A stretch of DNA of 64,000 nt from Streptomyces abyssomicinicus (GCF_008974245.1 NZ_BBZI01000006.1:129872-193871), one strand, 5' to 3'. Positions 51,529-60,434 are shown, numbered from the stretch's first letter. The notes: generated from the sequence alone by a model not told the origin. Numbers and translations: made by a program.

Positions 51529-54500
51529 TGAACGCGGGTACCGACCAGATAGTCGAGGCGCTGCGCTCCGCCCTGGTGGACAACGAGCGGCTGCGGGTGC
51601 TGAACCGGAAGCTGGCCGACACGGCCACCGAGCCCGTCGCCGTCGTCGCGATGAGCTGCAGGCTGCCGGGCGAAGCCGTCTCGCCCGAGGCGCTGTGGCA
51701 ACTGGTGCTCGACGGCACGGACGCCGTGTCGTCGGTGCCCACCGACCGGGGGTGGGACCCCGCCTGGCTGCGCGGCCCCGGTGAACCGGAGGACGCGCCG
51801 GTCACCCTGGAGGCAGGATTCGTCCACGACGCGTCGCGCTTCGACCCGGCGCCGTTCGGCATCAGCCCCCGCGAAGCACTGGCGATGGACCCCCAGCAGC
51901 GCCTGCTGCTGGAGGCCACCTGGGAGGTGCTCGAACGCGGTGGCCTCGACCCGGCCTCGCTGAAGGGGTCGCCCACCGGCGTCTTCGTCGGCTGCTCGGC
52001 CTCCGGGTACAGCGCCACCATGTACGGCGACGCCCAGGGGAGCGAGTCCTACCTGCTCACCGGCACCGCGGGCGGTGTGCTCTCCGGGCGGCTGTCCTAC
52101 ACCTTCGGGCTCGAAGGACCGGCGGTCACCGTCGACACGGCCTGCTCGTCGTCGTCCGTGGCGCTGCACCTGGCGGTCCAGTCCCTGCGCCGCGGCGAGT
52201 GTTCGCTGGCGGTCGCCGGCGGCGCGGCCGTGATCGCGACACCGGGCGTCTTCGCGGAGTTCAGCAAGCAGGGCGGGCTGGCCGGCGACGGCCGCTGCAA
52301 GGCGTTCTCCGCCGACGCCGACGGCACCGGGTGGGCCGAGGGCGTGGGCATGCTCCTCCTGGAGAAGCTCTCCGACGCCCGCCGCAACGGTCATGAGGTG
52401 CTGGCGGTCATCCGCGGCTCCGCCGTCAACCAGGACGGCGCCAGCAACGGGCTCACCGCGCCCAGCGGTCCGGCGCAGCGCCGCGTCATCCGCCAGGCGC
52501 TCGCCGACGCCCGTCTCACCGCGGCCGACGTGGACGTGGTGGAGGCGCACGGCACGGGCACGACGCTGGGCGACCCCATCGAGGCCCGCGCGCTGCTCGC
52601 CACCTACGGCAAGGACCGCCCCGAGGACAGTCCCCTCTGGCTCGGTTCGCTGAAGTCGAACATCGGCCATCCGCAGGCCGCCGCCGGTGTCGCGGGCGTC
52701 GTGAAGATGGTGATGGCGATGCGGCACGGGGTGCTTCCGAAGACCCTGCACGCCGACGAGCCCTCCCCGCACGTCGACTGGTCGGCCGGTGCGGTACGGC
52801 TGCTCGACGAGGCCCGCCCATGGCCGGAGACCGGCAGGCCGCGGCGCGCCGCCGTGTCCTCCTTCGGCATGAGCGGCACGAACGTGCACATCATCCTCGA
52901 GCAGGCCCCCGAGCCGGACGCCCCCGAACCTGACGCCGCTTCGGACGACGTCGCGGCCGCCGGCACCGGCACCACGTCGGGCGGCACGGCGCCGGCCGGG
53001 GACGGGCTCGCGGTGGTGCCGTGGGTGCTGTCCGCCAAGTCGGAGCAGGCGCTGAAGGCGCAGGCGGAGCGGCTGCTGGCCCACGTCGGCGAGCACCCGG
53101 ACGTGCCGGTCGCGGACATCGGCTACTCGCTGGCACTGACCCGGACCGCGTTCAACCACCGTGCGGCGGTGGTGGCCGCCGGGCGGGAGGACCTCGAGAC
53201 CGCACTGGCGTCGATCGTGTCGGGCGCGCCCGCGCCCGCCGTCGTCGCGGGCGTCGCGGGCCGCGGGACGCGTCCGGTGTTCGTCTTCCCCGGCCAGGGC
53301 GCCCAATGGGCGGGCATGGCCGTCGAACTCCTCGACACCTCCCCGGTCTTCGCGGCACGCATGGCGGAATGCGCCGCCGCCCTCGCCCCGCACACCGACT
53401 GGTCCCTGCTCGACGTCGTCCGCAGCGGCGAAGGCCTGGAGCGCGTGGACGTGGTCCAGCCGGTCCTGTGGGCCGTCATGGTGTCCCTCGCCGAGCTGTG
53501 GCGTTCGTACGGGGTCCAGCCGGCCGCGGTGATCGGTCACTCGCAGGGCGAGATCGCCGCCGCCGCGGTCGCCGGCATCCTCACGCTGGAGGACGCCGCC
53601 AAGGTCGTCGCCCTCCGATCCCGAGCCATCACCGCCCTCGCCGGACTCGGCGGCATGGTCTCCGTCGCCCAGGCGGCGGACACCGTGCGCGAGGCGATCG
53701 CCGCGTGGGACGGGCGCATCTCCGTCGCCGCCGTCAACGGCCCCACCTCGACGGTGGTGTCGGGTGACGTCGACGCCCTGGACGAGTTCCTGGCCCACTG
53801 CCGGAACAGCGAGGTCCGGGCCCGCAAGGTGGATGTCGACTACGCCTCCCACTCCGCGCACGTGGAGGCGATCCGCGACGAACTCGCCCGCCTCCTGACC
53901 GGCATCACCCCGCAGCAGGGCGGCACGCCCCTCTACTCCTCCCTCACCGGTCGCCTGCTGGACGTCACCGAGACGGCGATGGACGGCGGCTACTGGTACG
54001 ACAACCTGCGCGGCACCGTCGAGTTCGAGAACGCGGCCCGTGCCGCACTCGCCGACGGGCACGGGGTGTTCGTCGAGGTCAGCCCCCACCCGGTCCTCGC
54101 CATCGGCCTCCAGGGCACCGTGGAGGACGTCGGCGCGGCAGCCGCCGTCCTCGGCACCCTCCGCCGCGACGAGGGCGGACCGGAGCGCTTCCTGACCTCC
54201 CTGGCGGAGGCCCACTGCCACGGTGTGGCCGTCGACTGGGACACCGTCTTCGCCGGTACCGGCGCCCGCCGTACCGGCCTGCCCACCTATCCCTTCCAGC
54301 GGCGGCACTTCTGGCCCGACCCGCCGGCCCCCGGCGCCCTCTCACCGGTCCCCGCGGCGACGGAACCGTCCGGCGACGCTCCGGACGGCGAGGTCGACGA
54401 GGAGGAGGCCGCCGCCGGACGCGAGTTCGCGGCGCGGCTGCGTGAGGTCCCGGCGGCGGAGCGCCACTGGGCCCTCCTCGGCCTGGTGACCCAGCACGCC

Positions 54501-55568
54501 GCCGCGGTCCTCGGCCACGCGTCCGCCGACGTCGTCGAGACCGACACCAACTTCCTCGAGCAGGGCTTCGACTCCCTGAGCGCCCTGCGGCTGCGCAACA
54601 ACCTGCGCCAGGCCCTCGGCGTCGACCTGTCCGCGACCCTGCTGTTCGACCACCCCACGCCGGTCCGGCTGGCCCGGCACCTGGCGGCGCGGGTCCTGGG
54701 CGGCGACGAGGAGGAGGCGCCGCAGGAGGCCGCGGCGGAGAGTCACCTGCTGGGAGAGCTGTTCCGGCACAGCCGCGACACCGGCCGGCCCGCCGAGTAC
54801 ACCGAGCTGCTGATCAACCTGGCGTCCTTCCGGCCGGTCTACGACGACCACACCGCCCTGGAGACACCCCACCGGGCCGTTCCCCTCTCGGGGCGCGCCG
54901 GAGGCCGGGCCCCCGCCCTGATCAGCTGCTGCACCATGTCGATGCTGTCGGGCGCGCACGAGTACGCCCGGCTGGCCGCAGGATTCCGGGGCGCCCGGGA
55001 CGTCTACGCGCTGCCGCACCCCGGCTTCTCGGCCGGCCAGTCCCTCCCGCAGGACCTGGGCGTCCTGACCCGCACCCACGCCGACACCGTGCTGCGGACC
55101 GTCGGTGACGCGCCGTTCGTCCTCACCGGCCATTCCGGCGGCGCCATGGTGGCCAACGTCCTGTCGCTGGAACTGGCCCGCCAGGGACGCCCGCCGGCCG
55201 CGGTGGTCCTGATGGACAGCTATCCGTTCGACAGCCCGATCCTGGTGGACTGGATCCCCCAGATGCTCGACGGCATGGTGGAACGGGACACCGCCTTCAC
55301 GCCCATGGACGACTACCGCACCACCGCCTGGGCGGCCTACCTGCAGTTCTTCAGCAGCTGGACGGCACAGCGGCTGGACGTGCCGACCCTGCTGGTCCGT
55401 GCGGACACCCCGCTCGGCACCGTCCCGGAGGACGGCGACTGGCACGCCAGCTGGCCCCACCCGCACGAGGTCGTGGACGTCCCCGGCGACCACTTCACCA
55501 TGCTGGGCGACCACTCCGAGGACGTGGCCAAGCGGATCCAGGAGTGGCTGGCCGACCGGGGGCTGTGA
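51528..55568 (+). CDS. Modular type I PKS with terminal thioesterase (PKS6: module L-TE)
   Basis: A 1346-residue final PKS: docking / KS-AT-ACP-TE. The ATG at 51528 overlaps the PKS5 stop and begins [20 protein letters not shown], a docking helix unlike those of PKS2-PKS5. Residues: KS Cys 206 ([11 protein letters not shown]); AT Ser 672 in GHSQG with YASH at 772 (methylmalonyl); ACP Ser 1016. No KR, DH or ER sequence lies between AT and ACP, so the last beta-keto group is retained. The TE has Ser 1203 in GHSGG, Asp 1230 (LMDSYPFD) and His 1322 (GDHFTM). The Ser-Asp spacing of 27 and Ser-His spacing of 119 are close to those of macrolide TEs such as that of DEBS. Macrolactonisation is the likely role, although hydrolysis to an acid cannot be excluded. 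The layout resembles the last pikromycin PKS protein. Confidence 0.97.
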   Translation: MNAGTDQIVEALRSALVDNERLRVLNRKLADTATEPVAVVAMSCRLPGEAVSPEALWQLVLDGTDAVSSVPTDRGWDPAWLRGPGEPEDAPVTLEAGFVHDASRFDPAPFGISPREALAMDPQQRLLLEATWEVLERGGLDPASLKGSPTGVFVGCSASGYSATMYGDAQGSESYLLTGTAGGVLSGRLSYTFGLEGPAVTVDTACSSSSVALHLAVQSLRRGECSLAVAGGAAVIATPGVFAEFSKQGGLAGDGRCKAFSADADGTGWAEGVGMLLLEKLSDARRNGHEVLAVIRGSAVNQDGASNGLTAPSGPAQRRVIRQALADARLTAADVDVVEAHGTGTTLGDPIEARALLATYGKDRPEDSPLWLGSLKSNIGHPQAAAGVAGVVKMVMAMRHGVLPKTLHADEPSPHVDWSAGAVRLLDEARPWPETGRPRRAAVSSFGMSGTNVHIILEQAPEPDAPEPDAASDDVAAAGTGTTSGGTAPAGDGLAVVPWVLSAKSEQALKAQAERLLAHVGEHPDVPVADIGYSLALTRTAFNHRAAVVAAGREDLETALASIVSGAPAPAVVAGVAGRGTRPVFVFPGQGAQWAGMAVELLDTSPVFAARMAECAAALAPHTDWSLLDVVRSGEGLERVDVVQPVLWAVMVSLAELWRSYGVQPAAVIGHSQGEIAAAAVAGILTLEDAAKVVALRSRAITALAGLGGMVSVAQAADTVREAIAAWDGRISVAAVNGPTSTVVSGDVDALDEFLAHCRNSEVRARKVDVDYASHSAHVEAIRDELARLLTGITPQQGGTPLYSSLTGRLLDVTETAMDGGYWYDNLRGTVEFENAARAALADGHGVFVEVSPHPVLAIGLQGTVEDVGAAAAVLGTLRRDEGGPERFLTSLAEAHCHGVAVDWDTVFAGTGARRTGLPTYPFQRRHFWPDPPAPGALSPVPAATEPSGDAPDGEVDEEEAAAGREFAARLREVPAAERHWALLGLVTQHAAAVLGHASADVVETDTNFLEQGFDSLSALRLRNNLRQALGVDLSATLLFDHPTPVRLARHLAARVLGGDEEEAPQEAAAESHLLGELFRHSRDTGRPAEYTELLINLASFRPVYDDHTALETPHRAVPLSGRAGGRAPALISCCTMSMLSGAHEYARLAAGFRGARDVYALPHPGFSAGQSLPQDLGVLTRTHADTVLRTVGDAPFVLTGHSGGAMVANVLSLELARQGRPPAAVVLMDSYPFDSPILVDWIPQMLDGMVERDTAFTPMDDYRTTAWAAYLQFFSSWTAQRLDVPTLLVRADTPLGTVPEDGDWHASWPHPHEVVDVPGDHFTMLGDHSEDVAKRIQEWLADRGL
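51625..55565 (+). other. PKS module L: KS-AT(methylmalonyl)-ACP-TE
   Basis: KS about 51625-52900, Cys codon 52143-52145. AT about 53270-54170, YASH 53841-53852. An acidic linker at about 54330-54420 leads straight to the ACP (GFDSL from 54564). TE about 54865-55565 with Ser codon 55134-55136, Asp 55215-55217 and His 55491-55493. Confidence 0.93.
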
Positions 55569-55572
55569 CGTG

Positions 55573-55616
55573 CGGTGCGGGGACCCGGCGGTGGGCGCCG
55601 CCGGGTCCCCGCACCG
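55573..55616. terminator. Strong bidirectional hairpin between convergent genes
   Basis: A perfect 19-bp GC-rich inverted repeat (left arm 55573-55591, right arm 55598-55616) with a 6-base loop occupies the space between the PKS6 stop and the stop of the convergent minus-strand gene (55617-55619). No T-run follows, as is common in actinomycetes. It should end transcription from both sides. Confidence 0.85.
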
Positions 55617-58600
55617 TCAGGGGCGGCGGTCCCGAGGGCGGGAGACGCCCGACGAGGGCCGCACCGCCTTGCCGAGGCGGGTGGCCAGGGCCTGCGTCCC
55701 GACGGACGCCGACGCCGCGGCGACGACCACCGCGGGAAGGCTCCGGGTGTCCTCGCCGACCAGCCGCGCCAGCTCCCAGGCGGCCTCTCCGCCGCCGGAG
55801 AACGTGCCCAGCGCGGCCAGGCGGTCGCCGGCGACGACCCGCAGCACCTCGTGCCACGAGCGGACCTGGTCCTCGCCCGAGCGCAGCAGGATCAGTTCCT
55901 CCGGGCCGGTGTACAGCTGGGCGAGCCGCACGTACCAGGAGAGCGGGGCGCCGGGGGAGGGCACCAGCCCGATCACCCGGCCCGTCCCGGGCCGCAGGGT
56001 CACGAACGGCGGGCCGGAGGCCGAGGTGCCGGGCAGCAGTTCCAGCAGCCGGGCGATGGGCGTCGCGTCGTCGGCGTCGGAGGGGAAGCTGCGCAGCAGA
56101 CGCACGCAGTGCGAGAGCACGCCGGACACGTCGGGCAGACGTCCGCGGTCGTGCTCCGCCGTCAGCACCAGGCCGCCCCCCTCGTCGCGGTGCGCGACCA
56201 GGGTCAGTGAGAACGCCGTCCTGGCGCCCGTGGTCCAGGGGAACTCCATGCGCACGCCGAGGGCGGCGAACGACGGCTCCAGCCGCTCGAAGGGGTTGAT
56301 CCTGCTGTCGAAGACGAGCAGGCTCCCGGCGTCCTGGTCCGCGGCCGGCGTCCGCCGGGCGGTGACGCGCCCCGGCCCGCCGGGCGGATGGGCCGGACCG
56401 TCCGGGGCGTGGGTCCAGGACCGGATCTGCCCCGCGGAGACCCATTCGTAGGACGCCAGGTCCAGCGCCTGGTCCCGCAGCGTCACCAGCAGGTCGGGCA
56501 CGGTCCCGGCGGGGTCGACCTCCACCGACACCGGCACGGGGTTGCGCAGGGCGCCGGGCAGCCGCTCGACGCCGTCCAGCGCGATGCCCCGGCCGGAGAG
56601 GGCCACGCTGTACCGCACGGGACCGCGGCGGACGGCGCCCGAGGCGTGGTGGAGAAGGATCGCCCAGGCCGCCTGCACCGCGCTGCTCTCGGTCGCGCCG
56701 AGTCGCGCCGCCCAGGCCGCGAGCCGGGACGCCTCGGTGGGAGCGAGCCGGGCGCGTACCCGGCCCGGCCCCTGCCACCGCGCGGACGAGGCGGCCGCGC
56801 CGTCGCCCGGCAGGGCCACGACCTGGGTGCCCGCGCCCGAGACGGGGGCCGACCGCTGCCAGAAGTCCTTGGCCGGGGCGGTGTCCTGGCCGGCCAGCCA
56901 GCGGGCGTGGTCGCGCACGTCGGGACGCCGGTCGCCGCCCGGCAGGCTTCCGTCGGCCAGGTAGGCGAGGCAGAACTGCTCCACCAGCAGCCGCACGCTC
57001 CACGCGTCCAGCAGCGCCTGGTGGTAGGTGACCAGGACGCGGGTGGCCGGCTGCGAGGGGGTGGCCTCGGGGTCCTCCACCAGGGTGACCCGCAGCGGGC
57101 CCGGCGCGCGCGGGTCGATGCCGCGACGGCGGTCGGCGGCGAGCAGGTCGGACCAGACCAGCTCCCCGGAGGCCGCCCGGATCACCTCGGGCGTCACCCG
57201 CTCGTGGATCAGCACCTGGACGTCGGGGCCGCCGCCGAACGACGCGCGCAGCACCGTCTCCCGGTCGAAGACGGACTGCCAGGCCGTGGTGAACCGCTCC
57301 GGCTCCAGCGGGCCGTGCCAGATCCAGCTGAGCTGCTCGATCTGACGGCCCGTTCCCGGGTGGGCGTCGGCGTCGGCGAGCAGTTCCCGCTGAAGGGGGC
57401 TCGCCTCGATCACGCGGATGCCGTCGGCCGGCCGGTCCGCGCCGCGGGCCAGTTCCTCCAGCGTGTCGCGCAGGACGGCGACGAGCCGGTCCGCCGACTC
57501 CCGGTCCACCGCGTCGTGGGGCGAGGGCGTCCAGCCGAGCTCCATCCGGAGCCTGCCGCCGCGGGTCCGGGCGGTGAGGTCGAGCAGGTGCGGGGTGTCG
57601 GCGGGGGGCGGCGCGGCGTCGGCGTCGGGGGTGAAGCGCATCAGGGCCGGGACGAGTTCGCGCAGGACGAGCCGGAGCGCCGGGGAGGGCGCGTGCTCCC
57701 GGCACGCCGCGAAGGAGGCCCGTCCGACGACGGCCAGCCGGGACGCGGCCCGGGCGAGGAAGTCCGGCCCGTCACCGTCGGCCGCGCCGTCGAGCAGTAC
57801 CGGCTCGGTGACGGCGAGCGGACCGACCGTGCGGCGCAGGGCGGGGCTGTCCTGGCGGCCGTCGGTGTGGACGTCGAAGGACGCCCGGTCGTCGTCCCGC
57901 CACCGGGCCAGGGCCAGTCCGGCGGCGCCCGCCAGCACCTGGGGGGCGGTCAGGCCGAGACGGCGGGCCAGGGTGACCGTCACCCGCCGGGTGGCGGCCT
58001 TGCCCAGGACGAGGGCCGGGCGGTGGTCCGCCTCCCCGGAGTCGCGCAGGTCCCGCCGCGGACGGAACGGGTGGGCGGCGGCGCGGCCCTCGGCCACCGT
58101 CTGCCAGTGGCCGGTCTCGCGGGGGTCGGCGGCGACGTCCGGCAGCGAGCCGATCCAGTCGCTGTAGCGGACCTCCTCGGCGGCGGGGTACGCGCCGCCG
58201 AGGAGAGCGTCGGCCAGGTCGGCGAGGAGGACCCGCAGGGAGGCGTGGTCGGCCGCCAGCGGGTCGGCCAGCAGCACGATCCGGCGCCCGCCGCGCAGGG
58301 CGACGGCGTGCAGGGTGCGTCCGGCGTGCGCGTCGAGCATGCGGCCGGCGTCGGCGACCGCCTGCCGCTCGCGGGTCCGGGGGACGGCGGCCACGGTGCA
58401 GGCCACGGCGTCGGCGGGCGGGACCGGGCGGACCCCGGCCGCCGGGCCGTCGCCGATCCGCGACGCGAGCAGCGGGTGGGCCTCCGCCAGGGCGGCAAGG
58501 GCGGCGGCGAGTGCCTCCGGATCCACCGGCTCGGGCAGGTTCAGGGTGGCGGAGCGCGGCGGCGGCCGGTGGCCGGTCTCGTGCAGGCGCAGCAGGGCGC

Positions 58601-58886
58601 GCTGTCCCGGTCCCGGGGTGACGGCGGGCCGGCCGGGCATGGTGAGCAGGTCCGCGACCCGGCCCGCCGGGAAGGGCCGGGCCGTTTCGGGGGTCAGCAG
58701 GTAGTGGCCCGCGCCGAGCCGGCGCAGGGTGTGGCGCGGTCCGTCGGGCTCGTCGTCCAGGGCGGTGGCGACCCGATCCTCGTGCGGGGCTCCGAAGAGC
58801 TCCAGCAGGGGCGGGTGGCCGTCGGGCGACGGCCCGGGGGCCACGGTCACTACCGAGGCGGGGGCGGTGGAGAGGTCGTCGGTCAA
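55617..58886 (-). CDS. Tandem condensation-like protein with truncated thioesterase-like end; catalytic histidines lost
   Basis: About 1089 residues from a TTG at 58886. A GGAGGAGGAGGG run lies about 20 bases upstream, and an in-frame stop sits at 58953-58955, so the start is uncertain by a few tens of codons. Residues ~40-440 and ~460-940 each resemble an NRPS condensation domain, with LRLHE, TLNLPEPVDPEALAAALAAL, SPLQRELL, FWQRSAPVSG and VALSGRG landmarks. The HHxxxDG motif is DPLAADH at 208-214 in the first and HQALLDA at 622-628 in the second. The catalytic second His is thus Pro and Gln. The last ~130 residues look like the front half of a type II thioesterase (FSGGGEAAWELARL) without a full triad. 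There is no adenylation or carrier domain. It could be a scaffold, a non-canonical acyltransferase, or inactive; I cannot assign a reaction. Confidence 0.75.
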   Translation of the reverse strand: MTDDLSTAPASVVTVAPGPSPDGHPPLLELFGAPHEDRVATALDDEPDGPRHTLRRLGAGHYLLTPETARPFPAGRVADLLTMPGRPAVTPGPGQRALLRLHETGHRPPPRSATLNLPEPVDPEALAAALAALAEAHPLLASRIGDGPAAGVRPVPPADAVACTVAAVPRTRERQAVADAGRMLDAHAGRTLHAVALRGGRRIVLLADPLAADHASLRVLLADLADALLGGAYPAAEEVRYSDWIGSLPDVAADPRETGHWQTVAEGRAAAHPFRPRRDLRDSGEADHRPALVLGKAATRRVTVTLARRLGLTAPQVLAGAAGLALARWRDDDRASFDVHTDGRQDSPALRRTVGPLAVTEPVLLDGAADGDGPDFLARAASRLAVVGRASFAACREHAPSPALRLVLRELVPALMRFTPDADAAPPPADTPHLLDLTARTRGGRLRMELGWTPSPHDAVDRESADRLVAVLRDTLEELARGADRPADGIRVIEASPLQRELLADADAHPGTGRQIEQLSWIWHGPLEPERFTTAWQSVFDRETVLRASFGGGPDVQVLIHERVTPEVIRAASGELVWSDLLAADRRRGIDPRAPGPLRVTLVEDPEATPSQPATRVLVTYHQALLDAWSVRLLVEQFCLAYLADGSLPGGDRRPDVRDHARWLAGQDTAPAKDFWQRSAPVSGAGTQVVALPGDGAAASSARWQGPGRVRARLAPTEASRLAAWAARLGATESSAVQAAWAILLHHASGAVRRGPVRYSVALSGRGIALDGVERLPGALRNPVPVSVEVDPAGTVPDLLVTLRDQALDLASYEWVSAGQIRSWTHAPDGPAHPPGGPGRVTARRTPAADQDAGSLLVFDSRINPFERLEPSFAALGVRMEFPWTTGARTAFSLTLVAHRDEGGGLVLTAEHDRGRLPDVSGVLSHCVRLLRSFPSDADDATPIARLLELLPGTSASGPPFVTLRPGTGRVIGLVPSPGAPLSWYVRLAQLYTGPEELILLRSGEDQVRSWHEVLRVVAGDRLAALGTFSGGGEAAWELARLVGEDTRSLPAVVVAAASASVGTQALATRLGKAVRPSSGVSRPRDRRP

Positions 58887-59061
58887 CGGTCCGTCGGGCC
58901 GTGGCCCTCCTCCTCCCCGCGGTCGCCGGTCCGGATGCTCGCCGTGCAGGCGTTATGGCAAACGGTAGGCGTACCAGCAGTAAGGTGTCCGGTTCCTCCA
59001 GCGAGCCTGGAGCGCGGCAGGGGAGCATCTACAGGGAGGCGACGTCCTCGGGCGCCGGCGG

Positions 59062-59928
59062 TCACCGCCGCAGCAGTTCCTCCATCGCGGCGGTCAGCCC
59101 GCCGTCGACTCCGCCGGGATGCGGGCCGCTCCAGGGCCGGGTGCCGTACGGGGTGTCCTGGTAGGCGGCGCTCAGCACGTACCCGTCGAGGACGGTGTGG
59201 GTGGCGAGGACCCAGTCGCCGTGGCGGAAGAGGCCGCCGTCCGGCGGGGGGCCGACGCCCTGGCTGCCGAAGCCGAAGGTGGTGAAGTCCAGGCGCAGGC
59301 CCTGTCCGAGGGCCTTGCTGTAGGCCTCCTTGAGGGTCCACAGCCGCAGCAGCGCGTCCTTGCGCGGCCGCGGCGGCAGCTGCGCGAGGGCGCGCAGTTC
59401 GCCGGGGGTGCAGGCCTGGGCGCTCAGCAGGCCGACGTCGGTGCGCCGGTCCAGCGGCTCGAGGTCGACGCCCACCCGGCCGCCGCAGGAGAGCGCGACC
59501 ACGATGACGTCCCCGGTGTGCGACAGGCTGACCTCCAGGTCGCATCCGGGCAGGAACGGGCGGCCGCCGATGCGGTGGCCGAGCTCGACGGAGCGCGGGT
59601 CGAGGCCCAGGACGGCGGCGGCGGCGTGCCGGACGACCTGCTGCGCGGTCGTGTGGTGCTCCGGGTGCTCCAGGTGCTCCAGGTGCTCCAGGTGGCCGGG
59701 GTGCTCACGGTTCTCGCGGTGCGTGGGGTGCCGGGGCGGTCCGTCGGCGGGCCAGTCGGCGCCGAGGGTGTGGAGGACGGCCCTGCCACCGCTCTCCAGG
59801 GCGGCGCGCACGCCGGCCCAGGGTCCGGCCGGGCCGTGCACGCGGACGGGGGAGGGGGCGGCGGCCGGGGCGGGTGCGGCCGGCCTGGTGCGGGGCGGCC
59901 GGGCGGTGGTGCGCGCGCCGCTCACCAT
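59062..59928 (-). CDS. Sfp-type 4'-phosphopantetheinyl transferase
   Basis: A 288-residue protein predicted to transfer phosphopantetheine from CoA to the Ser of carrier domains, presumably the PKS ACPs here. Family motifs are clear: GVDLEPLDR at 153-161 (Mg2+/CoA-binding Asp and Glu) and WTLKEAYSK at 197-205 (the WxxKEAxxK signature), with LSHTGD at 135-140 upstream. The ATG at 59928 sits in ATGGTGA, where the stop of the upstream 98-residue gene is one base beyond, indicating translational coupling. Its N-terminal ~90 residues are low complexity (Ala/Pro-rich, then a His-Glu-Leu repeat) and are not part of the usual fold. It lies second to last in the minus-strand group, 175 bp before the condensation-like gene. 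Confidence 0.93.
   Translation of the reverse strand: MVSGARTTARPPRTRPAAPAPAAAPSPVRVHGPAGPWAGVRAALESGGRAVLHTLGADWPADGPPRHPTHRENREHPGHLEHLEHLEHPEHHTTAQQVVRHAAAAVLGLDPRSVELGHRIGGRPFLPGCDLEVSLSHTGDVIVVALSCGGRVGVDLEPLDRRTDVGLLSAQACTPGELRALAQLPPRPRKDALLRLWTLKEAYSKALGQGLRLDFTTFGFGSQGVGPPPDGGLFRHGDWVLATHTVLDGYVLSAAYQDTPYGTRPWSGPHPGGVDGGLTAAMEELLRR
59656..59709. repeat. Tandem 9-bp repeat within the PPTase gene
   Basis: Six consecutive 9-mers related to GTGCTCCAG; three adjacent copies (59665-59691) are identical. Read on the minus strand they encode the HLEHLEHLEHPEHH stretch of the phosphopantetheinyl transferase N-terminus. The repeat is in phase with codons, so copy-number changes would not shift the frame. 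Confidence 0.85.
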
Positions 59929-60218
59929 GGCGTGAGCCCGCCGTCGTGGGCGACGGGCGGGGAGGAGAGGAACCAGCGGGCGGGCGCTCCGGTGCCGTCG
60001 AGGACGCGGCGGCACAGTTCGCGGACGGTTCTCCGGGCGTGCGGCGCGTCGTCGGCGAGCAGGAAGACGGCCAGTGCGATCTCCCCGGGCCCGCTGTGCA
60101 CGCGCAGGTGCTCGACGCCGGCGACGTCCTCGGCCCGGGCGCGGATGCGGTGGACGATCCCTGCGGTCTCGCCGGGATCCAGCTCGGGGCCGGTCATCGT
60201 GAGGGTGTACAGGTACAT
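59922..60218 (-). CDS. Small protein of unknown function (98 aa), probable ferredoxin-like fold
   Basis: Starts at ATG 60218, preceded by GAAAGG at a normal ribosome-site spacing, and ends one base short of the PPTase start codon region. I do not recognise a family. The sequence alternates strand and helix in the order strand (MYLYTLTM), helix (GETAGIVHRIRARAEDV), strand (VEHLRVHS), strand (EIALAVFLLAD), helix (HARRTVRELCRRVLDG), strand (RWFLSS). That is the beta-alpha-beta-beta-alpha-beta pattern of ferredoxin-like or dimeric alpha/beta-barrel proteins; this is inference from the sequence alone. There is no signal peptide or membrane segment. The tight position between a secreted-peptide gene (46 bp upstream) and a coupled PPTase suggests one operon. 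Confidence 0.7.
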   Translation of the reverse strand: MYLYTLTMTGPELDPGETAGIVHRIRARAEDVAGVEHLRVHSGPGEIALAVFLLADDAPHARRTVRELCRRVLDGTGAPARWFLSSPPVAHDGGLTPW

Positions 60219-60264
60219 GGGTTGCCTTTCGGCCGGGCGGGGGCGGGACGAGACCGTCCCGGGG

Positions 60265-60405
60265 CTACCAGCCGAAGCCGTCGTCCAGCACGCCCGCCTC
60301 GCCGGTCGTGGCCGGTGCGGCCGCCAGCGCCTGGGCGGAGCCGCCGAGGCCGGTGCCGAAGAGCATCAGGAACAGAACCGCGACCCGGACGACACGACGA
60401 CGCAT
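60265..60405 (-). CDS. Small secreted peptide (46 aa), function unknown
   Basis: A 47-codon gene: ATG at 60405, TAG at 60265-60267. A near-perfect ribosome site (AAAGGAG) lies 6 bases upstream. The product begins MRRRVVRVAVLFLMLFGTG, a charged N-region followed by a hydrophobic core, then GGSAQALAAA with AxA-type signal peptidase sites. The remainder is about 18 residues: AAPATTGEAGVL followed by DDGFGW. It has no Cys, so lanthipeptide- or disulfide-type processing is not indicated. It is the first gene of the minus-strand group and is followed 46 bp later by the 98-residue gene. It could be a signalling or regulatory peptide, or simply a cell-surface peptide. It is easily missed because it is shorter than usual gene-calling cut-offs. 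Confidence 0.7.
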   Translation of the reverse strand: MRRRVVRVAVLFLMLFGTGLGGSAQALAAAPATTGEAGVLDDGFGW

Positions 60406-60434
60406 GACACGCTCCTTTGGGTGGTGACCGTTGG

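Noticed and set aside
58883..59545. Minus-strand open frame bridging the PPTase and the condensation-like gene
   Set aside because: It is a shifted frame of the PPTase with Arg/Pro/Ala-rich translation and no motif.
59655..59710. Regular 9-bp repeats considered as a CRISPR-like or origin iteron array
   Set aside because: The repeats are contiguous without spacers, in phase with the PPTase reading frame, and too short and few for either.
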